Positions 1-9,300 of a stretch of 64,000 nt of DNA are shown in pieces. Within the stretch, counting starts at the first letter, position 1; each line of letters begins with the position of its first letter. This DNA comes from Marchantia polymorpha subsp. ruderalis. Lineage: Eukaryota; Streptophyta; Marchantiopsida; Marchantiales; Marchantiaceae. The stretch lies in NCBI GenBank assembly GCA_037833965.1, contig AP031358.1:6022001-6086000 (forward strand). Reading direction: 5' to 3'. Both the position numbers and the translations under genes were made by a program. The notes beneath the pieces were generated by a model that worked only from the letters and a program-made list of their open reading frames with translations, was not told where the DNA came from and did no database searches.

Positions 1-2
1 AG

Positions 3-2729
3 GGACCACCCTCGCGCGGATTGCGTCCGCATGTTGATCGGTGGACAGTCCAAGATTGGGCACAGGCGTTGGGAAGATGTGCTGGCATGCCAGGGCATCT
101 CCTTCTCGACAGTGAGAGCATCAAGGTGACCAAACAAGAAGAGGCGCAATTTGTGGAGCTGTTCAAGACCGGGAGGTCTACCAAGAATGGGTACAGGACC
201 CGTGATTACAAGGATCGATTTCGCCGGACTTTGTCCGCGGCGCTGATGCAATTACTGCAGCCGCACCGCGCCTGCTACATCACATTGTGGCAGGTCTCTT
301 TTGTGGAGTGCGTCATCGAGGGAACTCCAATTCACTGGGCGAGCATCCTGCACAGGGTGATGCGACAGCACGCGTTTGAGGAGAAGGGGGGAACTCTAAA
401 CCATCTTTCTCCTTTCCTCATCAATTTTTATCGACAGCGGAATTGTTTGACAGCGGCGGAGCTTGAACATTTTCCGCCATTGTCCATCGACCATCCCGGG
501 AAGTATGTGCGGGAGAACGAGGTCGACACTTATGCGGAGGAGTCACCGACTTCTACCCCATCAAGACGGAGGGACGAAGGGAGACACACTCCTGCAGCGC
601 GAGTGCCGCGGAAGCGGCGATGGAGGGAAGAGTCCGAAGAGGAGCAGCATCAAGAACCCTCTGCTCCCATTCGACCGCGGCCGCTGTGCGAGCCATACAG
701 CCGGCCGAAGCAGAAGGCACGCAGACTGGTGTTGCCAGCTGACAGTGCAGACACGGCGACGATTGCGACGGAGATAGGAAGTGCGTCGCCAGAGAGGCGA
801 GAAGAAGCGCGGACGACCGCAGGAGCAACGGGCCACGCTGCAACCTCGTCGGGAGAGAGGCCGCCTACGGGCCAGGGGCCTCCGGAGTTACCACGTGCGA
901 TGCGGACAGATGTTCCGTTTGCGCACAGGCGAACCTCCGCGGACGGACAAGCCTCCGCGGACCTGCGAACACAAGTGGACGTGGATCTACGCTTACGCGT
1001 GGGAAGGAGCAGTCCGCCTGTGCACAGGCGCTCGCCTGTGCACAGGTCGCCTGTGCACAGAACACCTCCGCACGTGCCGCCTGTGCACAGGCAAGAATCA
1101 CCCCCGTTCCAACGTAGGAAGGGGAAGGAGCCGGCGGAAGAACCGCCTACGAGACACCGGCCCTCGGGGCCAGACCCTCCGGCGCACCACGCGCCGCAAT
1201 TTGCGCCTTCGGCGCCAGGGCCTTCGAGCCGAGGAGATACGAGCAGAGAGCGTGCGGAGGCCGCACCATCGGCGGGAAGTCCGCCGATAGATGCGCCTTC
1301 GGCGGTAGGGCCTATAGGCCAAGGAACATCGGGCGTGCGGCCCCCGGCCATGTCGCCTTCGGCGATAGATGTCCGCGGCGCTACGCCTGCGGCGGACAAG
1401 GCGCCGGCAAATGCGCCTGCGCACGGGCCGGGCACGGCCCCCACGGACCGATCAAGGGAGCAGCAGACGATGGAGCGGGGCGACTGTCCGCGGGATGAAA
1501 TCTCGATGCGCGATGCGCAATCCAACCCCGCGCAGCCACCCTCCGCTCAATCGCCTTCGGCGACGGACGACGGCGACAGAGAGAATGCGGTAGGCAATCA
1601 ACCAGCGAACGACGGGGATGCCGCTCGGGTACATTCGCCTTCCGCCTTAGACATTTTGGCGACGAGCAGCGAGGCTGCAGCCGTGCCTTCGCAGGCAGCA
1701 CACGTCGAGGACGTGCAGCCCCACTCGGGGCAGTCGCCGACGCAATCAATGGCGACTGAAATTCTCCACTCGGATGATGACGACGGAGGCTCCACGGAAG
1801 AAATGTCAGGAGCAGAAGACACCGAGGAGGAGGAGGAGGAAATTGTTGGAGCGCCGGCGGCGGCGCTCTCTGAGCAGGTGATTCCGTTGCTGCGGTACTT
1901 GGATCGCAAGGTCGATAAATACGCCGACCCACTCCAGCCGGGATCTTACATCGAGTTAGTGCGCAGGCGGACTCGCACTAAAGTCCACACCAGCAAGCTA
2001 TTAGCTAGAGTGGACCAGGAGTTGAGGGACTTGAAGGAGAAGCATGAGTGCTTGTGGGGACAGTACAAGCTTAATCAGAAATTCTACAAGCACTCCGAGA
2101 AGATGAAGGATGAGAAACTGGGCGAGCTCACCAAAGAGCAGGTGAAGGTCAAGGAAGCGCTCGATTCTGAGCAGGCCCAGAATCGGATTTTGTCAGAGGA
2201 GCTCGTGCGACAGACGCGGTTGTTGGAACAATGTCAGCTCGCACGGCAGGCGGATGAAGAGTTAATCCGCAGGTTGCAGTCAGAGTGTGGCGAATTGAGA
2301 GCGCAACGTGCTGAAGCCGAATCGCAATTAGTGATGATTGAAGAGGATCGCAGGAAGGAGGCGGATCGCACAAAGGTGGAGACGGCGAGGCGAGTCGCCC
2401 ACTGTCTCAAGGGCTACGCCCACTGGGAAGTGAAGGCGCAGGAGAAACTCACACTGCGTGAGTTTGAATTGCGCGCAGCCGGGTTGTTGTCAGGCGACAG
2501 TAGGGGTCGGCGGAAGGTAGCGAAGAAGCTTGAGGCCTTTCTGTCGAAGGCACAGGATACCATGTCCGCCCTCGAGGGGGAGGTGTCCGCGGCGTTGCAG
2601 CGGTTGGGACTGCGCAGTCGAGCGGAAGAGTGGCAGGGTAGGGAGTTAGTGCGCGGCAGTCGGCCGCGCAGGAGACGTAGTACAGGTTCCGCGGAGTGTA
2701 GTGTAGCGTGGTTCCGTGCAGGCGTGTAG
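3..2729 (+). CDS. LTR-encoded ORF (5' LTR copy), C-terminal 909 codons visible
   Basis: The frame is open from the left edge to a stop at 2727-2729. It lacks the N-terminal part, which lies outside the window; the peptide starts at GPPSRGLRPHVDRW, equal to about residue 137 of full copies. It shows the rest of the conserved head (for example GYRTRDYKDRFRR and GGTLNHLSPFLINFYR), a long Pro/Ser/Arg-rich stretch, an acidic patch (EDTEEEEEE) and a coiled-coil tail rich in E, K, Q and L. No enzyme motif is visible. In the 5' LTR it lies upstream of the element's own TATA box, so the genomic RNA would carry the 3' LTR copy rather than this one. Function unknown. Confidence 0.75.
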   Translation, partial: GPPSRGLRPHVDRWTVQDWAQALGRCAGMPGHLLLDSESIKVTKQEEAQFVELFKTGRSTKNGYRTRDYKDRFRRTLSAALMQLLQPHRACYITLWQVSFVECVIEGTPIHWASILHRVMRQHAFEEKGGTLNHLSPFLINFYRQRNCLTAAELEHFPPLSIDHPGKYVRENEVDTYAEESPTSTPSRRRDEGRHTPAARVPRKRRWREESEEEQHQEPSAPIRPRPLCEPYSRPKQKARRLVLPADSADTATIATEIGSASPERREEARTTAGATGHAATSSGERPPTGQGPPELPRAMRTDVPFAHRRTSADGQASADLRTQVDVDLRLRVGRSSPPVHRRSPVHRSPVHRTPPHVPPVHRQESPPFQRRKGKEPAEEPPTRHRPSGPDPPAHHAPQFAPSAPGPSSRGDTSRERAEAAPSAGSPPIDAPSAVGPIGQGTSGVRPPAMSPSAIDVRGATPAADKAPANAPAHGPGTAPTDRSREQQTMERGDCPRDEISMRDAQSNPAQPPSAQSPSATDDGDRENAVGNQPANDGDAARVHSPSALDILATSSEAAAVPSQAAHVEDVQPHSGQSPTQSMATEILHSDDDDGGSTEEMSGAEDTEEEEEEIVGAPAAALSEQVIPLLRYLDRKVDKYADPLQPGSYIELVRRRTRTKVHTSKLLARVDQELRDLKEKHECLWGQYKLNQKFYKHSEKMKDEKLGELTKEQVKVKEALDSEQAQNRILSEELVRQTRLLEQCQLARQADEELIRRLQSECGELRAQRAEAESQLVMIEEDRRKEADRTKVETARRVAHCLKGYAHWEVKAQEKLTLREFELRAAGLLSGDSRGRRKVAKKLEAFLSKAQDTMSALEGEVSAALQRLGLRSRAEEWQGRELVRGSRPRRRRSTGSAECSVAWFRAGV

Positions 2730-2765
2730 CGTAGTACAGTGTAGTGCTAGGTAGGACTTAGAAGG

Positions 2766-2773
2766 TATAAAAT
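2766..2773 (+). promoter_or_regulatory. TATA box of family A LTR
   Basis: TATAAAAT lies 37 bp after the LTR ORF stop and about 980 bp before the LTR end. It is the only convincing core promoter in the LTR, so it likely drives the genomic RNA. Transcription starting about 30 bp downstream would put R-U5 at roughly 950 bp and the ORF in U3. The same motif occurs at 21762 and 46678 in other copies. Confidence 0.7.
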
Positions 2774-3765
2774 AGTTCCAGGCGTTTTGCCTGGGGTTCT
2801 TTCCCACACTCAGAAGTATAGATCAGGAACCCATTTCCTTTGCGTGTTTGTGTCTTTAAGTTCTGTCACCACGCACGAGGAGTTACAACTTAGCGTTCCG
2901 CATTTTGTAGCTGAAGGCCTTCGGCCGAATGTTCAGAGCTAGTACATTGGTTAGAGACTTGAGTAGTTCGGATCTGCACCTGCGGGTGACTGCCGATGCT
3001 CAGAGCCAGTGATTAGTTAGATACTTGAACAGTTTCGCCCCTACACCTTCGAGTGGTTCTTTCTGATTGTACTCCTTGGGATTTTTCCCCTGAATGCCAA
3101 AGTGAAGTTTTGCTACTTCGTGTAAGCCTTGGTTGTAAATTCAGGTTACGCTGCAGCAGGTGCCTTGAGGGTAACCCCTGTAGTATTTCTGGGAATGACA
3201 AGTGCCTGAGAATTCAAACTCTTCAATAGACTGTTGTTGTGTTACTGGAATGTTTCACAGTGAGTCCTTCAGTGTGGACCTGTGTTCTCTGCGCGTTTTG
3301 TGAGTTGAGAGTGTTGTTCACCGCGTAGGAGTGACTTCGATCCGAAGTAGGTAGTCCAAACCGGGTTTCCTACACTAGCAGCAAGCTAGTGGAAGCGTTG
3401 TAAAAGCCGGAGTTGGAAGTCACTGCCCGCAGCTTTGCCGAGTGTGCTCGTGAGAGACTTTCCCCCTGCAATCTTGAAGTAGAGGTCCTAACGGATCTCT
3501 GGGTTGTGTTTCTGTAGTTTCAGGTGTGTGTGTGTGTGTGTGTGTTACGCTGCACTGTGCAACCTCCGAGTGCGCTCCGAGTGCACACTTGCAGTATTTC
3601 TGGGAGTGACAGTCGCCTGAGAATTCAAACTCCTCAATAGTCTGTTAAAACGTGACACTTTGTACCCCGTGTGTTCCTCTGTCCCTGTGGGTTCGACCTT
3701 TCTACCACTATATTGCAGTTTTAGCCTTTAGTGGGTTATTACATAAGAAGCCGACAACTTCTTTT

Positions 3766-3783
3766 TGGCGCCGCTGCCGGGGA
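3766..3783 (+). other. Primer-binding site, tRNA-Asp type
   Basis: TGGCGCCGCTGCCGGGGA is complementary, with one mismatch, to the 3' end of plant tRNA-Asp (…UCCCCGGCAACGGCGCCA), the primer typical of Athila-like elements. It begins 22 nt after the LTR end rather than next to it. The same sequence and spacing recur in element 2 at 63444-63461. Confidence 0.85.
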
Positions 3784-3829
3784 CAGTTGCGTCAACACCG
3801 GGGTTTTTACGAGCAGCCATGCTCGGTGA

Positions 3830-5476
3830 ATGTCGACTGGGGCTGGCGGGAGCAACCTAAGTGCTAGAGCTGTCCGCAAGTTCCGACGAGATTCAGAGAA
3901 GGCCGTGGAAGAGACACGGCGTCAAAACAAGAAAACACCAAAAAGAGTACCTAAGCCTAGTTCGGCCGACATCCTTGGGGAACCTACCCCCGACGACTCG
4001 GAACCAAACTTGGTGCTTACAGTTCTACTAGATATTCCTTGCACGGACCCGCCTAGTGAAGTAGAACCGACCGCCCGAGAACCGTCGACAGACACACCGA
4101 TGGCGGACGGACAAGCCAATGTGCGGCTACCTCAGCCGATTACTAAACATTCCTACCCGAAGTACAAAGGGAGTGGGGATGACGACGATGCAGATTCATA
4201 CATCAAGTTGTTCGAGTCGGTGTCTATTGCCAATCGCGAGATCGCAGACGACGACCGACTAAGGATCTTTCCAAGCCTTCTGCGGAAGAAAGCGAGGAGT
4301 TGGTACAATCACGAGAGCATCGATCCAACTGGGTTGACAACATGGGCCCAGCTGAAGGAGAAGTTCCTTCGCCGCTTCCGCGAGCTCGGCTACGACAGCC
4401 GGGTTTTGACAAAGTTACGTAATTTGCAGCGAGAGAAGAAGGAGAGTCTGCGTGACTACACTGAGAGATTTCTGGACCTCCTCGACAGAATACCGAAAAC
4501 AGGACCAGGGTCCCCTTTCTCGGTACAACAAGCTGTGGATTGGTACGTGACCGGTTTAACTCGGGAGATGGAGACTTTTTGCCGACGTAGCAAGTGCGAC
4601 ACTATTGAGGATGTGATTGCATCGGCAGAAGCCTTCGAAACTTCCACTCTCAACCGAAGAGGGAGAGAGAGACGGGAGTCGAAGGAGCGAAAACCGAAGG
4701 GAGGGCGAAGACGACGTAGAGGTACAACTCCGTCATCGGAGGAATCGTCTTCGGACGAGAACCGTTCTTCATCCGAAGAAGAGGAAACCTCATCGTCGGA
4801 GGAGGAGAAGAAGAGGAAGAAGCATGGGTCAGCGAAGAAAAAGGGCATCCGACGAGTGACTACGGACAGAGCGCCGGAAGATATAGCTTCGAAGATGGAG
4901 ACCCTTGTGAAGGACTTCGCCGATCTCAAGGTTCAAGTGGTAGGCGGGCATGATCGCAGAAAATCACCCGGGAGAGTGCGAGCGAACTTATGGTGTACTA
5001 CGTGCGGGGCGGTGGGACATGCAAACACCGAGTGCCTTACCACCCGGCCGTCATATCCAGTCAACGCAGTAGAGTGGGCGCAACCGTACTATGGAGAGCA
5101 CCCTCAGTACTATGGAGAGGCTAGCGAAGAGACAGCCTACGCCGTCCAGTCGGTTCCTACCCCTCCTGCAGTTTCAGCAATGCAAGTCCCACGATATATT
5201 CCGGTGGATCGGGCCACTACGGTACCTGTGAGGCGGAGAGCACCTCCAGGGACGTTTGACCCACCGCCACCGCGAGCTTGTTATAATTGCGGGGAAGTTG
5301 GGCACTTCTCACCGCAGTGTCCCCATCCAAAAAGGCGAAACGATTATGCTCCGACATGTAGTAATTGCAAGAAGGTCGGGCACACTGCGCCAGAGTGTGA
5401 TCAGCCACCAGTCCCTCGGCCAGCGGTACGATTTGTGAACACACCTGCCAAGGAGGACGTGCAAGTTAACCAGGTC
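3830..5476 (+). CDS. gag: gag of element 1 (up to the family C insertion)
   Basis: Structural capsid/nucleocapsid polyprotein. The ATG at 3830 is 87 bp after the LTR end. Residues about 105-270 form a retrotransposon gag domain (YIKLFESVSIANRE, ARSWYNHE, FLRRFRELGY, LRDYTERF). A basic, Ser/Glu-rich low-complexity stretch follows (about 275-350). Then come three CCHC zinc knuckles with CX2CX4HX4C spacing: CTTCGAVGHANTEC (about 390), CYNCGEVGHFSPQC (about 483) and CSNCKKVGHTAPEC (about 509). Three knuckles is more than the one or two usual in plant Gypsy gag. The reading frame is interrupted by the family C element; flanking sequence resumes at 13337 with pro. Element 2 carries an almost identical gag start at 63508. 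Confidence 0.9.
5473..5476. repeat. Target-site duplication of family C element, left copy
   Basis: GGTC directly precedes the element and is repeated at 13337-13340 right after it. Ty3/Gypsy elements usually make 5 bp; here AGGTC would be 5 bp only if the last LTR base is shared. Confidence 0.75.
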
Positions 5477-6335
5477 TGCAACCTCCGGGCTGACTCTCAC
5501 TCAGGTTTACCTCTGATGGCTTTGTGGTAGCGCATCATGGTTCTAGAAGACTAAGATTCATACTCTCACTCATGTCCCAAACACCTTCTCTTACAAACTC
5601 TCATGTATCACTCCAACTCACACACAAACTCTCCTCACATCACCCTCTTCACATAAATGCAAACACACGTCGATACTCCAAGATACTCAAAAACTTCACT
5701 CCTTCATTACTGAAACAAGTCCTCACACATGACTCTTCAAACTTGCTTGAGAGGTGCTACTCTACCTCTCTATTTATACTACTTGAGAAGTTACCATAGT
5801 AACATGTGGTAATTTCTCCTAACTTACTTTTACCTAGGTAAGTTTGACTAACCTTCTCTACGTGGCAACATGCCATTGGCCTACCTAAACCTTCTAGAAG
5901 CTTCCGGAATCCAAGGTTGAGGTGGCGACATGCCATTGGAAGCTTTTAAACTTCTACAAGCTTCCTAGCCACTAAGTCAACATTAGACTTAGTCTAGCCA
6001 ATCATCTTTCATACATTTAGTCAAACCAATCAAATCCAAGCTTCTAGTCAAATATCTAATCCCTTGGAATCTAGAACTTTTGTATAAGACAAAATAGAAG
6101 TGCTCACTCCTTGTAAAAGACAAAATAGAAGTGCTCACTCCATTCTTCTAGAACTCCGCTAATTACTCCGCCAACTATAGACATTGTAGCTAAACTTAGT
6201 CATGACTAGATAAACTTAGTTATAACTAACTAGTTTAGTCATAACTAGCTAGTCTTAGCTATGCCTTGGCTAATCATCCTTATTCCCTTGACCACTTCTA
6301 AGACTTAGTACATATGTGCAACACCCGGTCTTACA
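5477..6335 (-). repeat. Family C 3' LTR
   Basis: 859 bp, nearly identical to 12478-13336. On the plus strand it begins TGCAACCTCCGGG and ends CCGGTCTTACA. It contains a short internal direct repeat (GACAAAATAGAAGTGCTCAC twice, near 6089 and 6119) and AT-rich CTAG-containing repeats toward 6180-6260. The 91-codon plus-strand ORF in it is antisense to the element and not supported as a gene. Confidence 0.95.
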
Positions 6336-6350
6336 TTTACCCCCGGACCA
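6336..6350 (-). other. Family C polypurine tract
   Basis: On the minus strand the purine-rich run TCCGGGGGTAAA abuts the 3' LTR start TGTAAGACC. This is the expected place for the plus-strand DNA primer. Confidence 0.7.
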
Positions 6351-6358
6351 AGATTTCA

Positions 6359-9300
6359 CTACGCCCTCGGAGTGAAAGAATCTGATCTTCGATGGAATAA
6401 CTTCAACTTGTCGTGGTTGACTCGATCGAAGTGACGTCCTCCTAACTCCTTGATGTCATAAGTGAAATTTCCCCACACCTTCTCAACTATGAAAGGTCCA
6501 AAATACTTAGGAAGAAACTTTTTCCTAGCTCTCTTGTATCTAATTGCATCAAAGAGCATCACCCAATCACCTTCCTTGAACGGTTTCAAGTTCTGGTTTC
6601 CACTTCGTTTGTCGTGATACTTCTTCTGCAACTGTTGAGCCCGCTCCACTCGTACCATGGCTAGTGCTCGAGCTTCCTCCAACTCCATCAATTGTTGTTG
6701 GCGAGACTTGATGGCTTCTGCTCCATTTGATTTCTTCAACCTTTGCTGGATTGTTGTGAATGTTGTCAAGTCAAACTGTATGGGAAGTTTTGACTCAACT
6801 CCATACACCATCCGAAAAGGTGAGTATCCAGTAGATGTCTTCCATGTTGTGCGATACTCCCATAAGATAGCATGGAGCCTCTTGTCCCAATTGTGTTTAC
6901 TCCCGTCCATGTCTGCATCCTTGGCCAACATCATACACAAAGTGTAGTTGGTCCGCTCCGCCAACCCGTTAGAATTAGGTTTGTAGGAAGTGGTTACTCG
7001 AGCCTTGATGGAAAAGTGCTCCAACATGGCTTGAATCATACTTCCCACAAATTCTCCTCCTCTATCTAATACTAACTCCAATGGACAACCAAATCGAGTA
7101 ATGATTCTCTCATATAAAAATCTACCAACCTCCTTCTCATTAGTAGATTTAAGTGGTCTTGCCTCTACCCACTTCGTAAGATAATCTGTAGCTATCACAA
7201 TGAACTTATTCCCTCGAGGAGTAAGATTCAAAGGACCTACAAAATCTATTCCCCACTTTTCAAAAGGACCTAACACTGGTACAGAAATCATAGGAGGGGT
7301 TTTCATGGACTTTTTAGCAAAAGCTTGACACACATCACAACTTTTGCAATATTCCACACAATCCTTAAAAATACCCTTCCAATGATAACCAGCATCAAGA
7401 ATTTTGAAGGCAGTTACCTTCCCCGCAAAATGTCCTCCACATACTGCACCATCATGAAACTCCTTCATGAGTTGTAGTGCCTCTCCTCTCCCAACCGCCC
7501 TTCGTAGAAGTCCGTCAGCTCCTTGATGAAAAAGTACCTTCTCCATGATCATATAAGGTTGACATCTCTTCACTAATGCATTTTTCTCCCTTTGATGCAT
7601 TCCTTGAGGAAACTCTCCTCTAGAGATGAAATCCCAAATTTCCTTGTACTCCTCCGGTACTGTTGTCACCGTGTCCATGACTAGCAAGTCCTCATCCGGA
7701 AAGGTGTCATCTACTGACTGATCTCCTCCATCATCATATGCTCTCGACATCAAATCCGCATTAGCATGCTTCTTTCCAGGTCTATCCTCAATGGTATAAT
7801 CAAACTCTGCTAGTAGTAGCTTCCATCTAGCTATCCTCCCTTCAGCATTAGGCTTGTTGAAAATGTATTTCAAAGCCTTATGATCAGTCACTATAGTGAA
7901 TCTCCCACCCAACAAATAATGTCGAAACTTCTTAAGTGAGAAGATTACAGCTAAGGCCTCTCTCTCTGTCACTGAGTAATTCTTCTCCGCTTGAACCATT
8001 TGTCTACTAGCATAGGCAATTGGATGATCATGCTTTTCATCATCTAATTGACTCAAGGTGCATCCTACAGCAATATTTGATGCATCTGTGTAGAGAATGA
8101 AAGGTTTACCCCAATCCGGTTTCGCCAAAATTGGAGCCGTCACCAACGCCTCCTTGAGAACTTCGAACGCCGTCTTTGCAGCTTCATCCTTGAAAATGAG
8201 TTCGTACTCCACTCCCTTCTTCATGTAATTCGTCAAGGCATGAGCTTTGTTGGAGAAGGACAAGATGAACCGTCGATAGTACCCCACCATACCAAGGAAT
8301 TGCCTCAACTTGGTTAAAGTCGCCGGAAAAGGTAACTCCATGATCCGTGTCACCTTCTCTGGATCCACCGCTATACCATTCTTGGAGATGATATGCCCCA
8401 ACAATAGGCCTTCCTCACATCCAAAAATGCATTTTTCTGGATTGAGTGAAGCCTTAGCTTCCTCCAGCCGTTGAAGTATTTTGATCAAATGATCAAAATG
8501 ATCCGCTTTCCTCCCGTAAACACAAAAATCATCTATGAAATCCCTTACAAACTTTCCAATGAAAGGTTCAAACACTCTATTCATGAACCTTTGAAAAGTG
8601 GCAGGAGCATTACATAGACCAAACGGCATCACTCTAAAAGCGAAGGTTCCCCATGGAGTGGTAAAAGTTGTTTTGAGTTGGTCTTCTAAGGCAATTTGGA
8701 TTTGGTTATAGCCACTATAACCATCTCCAAAACTATACCACTCATGGCCAGCAACCTCCTCTAGAATCTCATCTATGAAAGGCAAGGGATAGTAGTCTTT
8801 CTTTGTGACAGCATTCAACTTTTTGTAATCTACGCACACTCGTAGCTTACCATTCTTCTTCTTCACTATCACAATTGGAGACACCCATTCAGAATTTTCT
8901 ACCTCGTAGATGAAGCCAGCCTCCTTGAGCTTGTCGATCTCCTCCTTCACCACAAGAGCCGTAGGTGGATTTATTCGGCGTTGCTTTTGCCGAATAGGAC
9001 GAGCTTTCTCCTCCAACTCGATGCGATGAGTCTCCAACGTCACATGCTTAAGATCCTTGTAACTAAAGGCAAAAACATGAATATATTTGCGAAATATATC
9101 CAGAAACTTTGCCTTTTCCTCCTTGGTAACCTTGGGACCAAACCTGAGAGTGGACAGTCGTCGACACACCTCCTCTTCGCTCATCTCCACTTTGTCAGGA
9201 TCTTTCTTCACTCCAGGCCTAGGCAACAACTCCATGGCAGCAATGACTTGTACTTGAACATTATCATCAGAAGAGTACTCCGATGATGTTTCTTGATCAG

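Larger units (their letters stand above)
1..3743 (+). repeat. 5' LTR of element 1 (left part missing from window)
   Basis: Direct repeat of 18997-22739 with equal length and about 0.2 percent difference. By comparison with full copies, about 1.6 kb of the LTR lies left of the window. It holds the LTR ORF, a TATA box at 2766, a roughly 950-bp R-U5 leader with a TG microsatellite near 3524-3545, and the terminal ...TTATTACA at 3743. Confidence 0.95.

Noticed and set aside
781-1290. Second plus-strand frame of about 169 codons inside the LTR ORF, full of RLRTGRLCTG repeats
   Set aside because: A frame-shifted reading of the same palindromic repeats; it changes length with repeat number and has no independent start context.
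650-1525. Long minus-strand frames opposite the LTR ORF (about 258-314 codons, repeated in every LTR copy)
   Set aside because: They mirror the Pro/Ser/Arg-rich coding part and are open because of GC bias and repeats. They are not kept in family B, and the sense frame has the better start, domains and cross-family conservation.
5524-5799. 91-codon plus-strand frame in each family C LTR
   Set aside because: It is identical in both LTRs only because the LTRs are nearly identical; it is antisense to the element, in U3/R sequence, and shows no domain.
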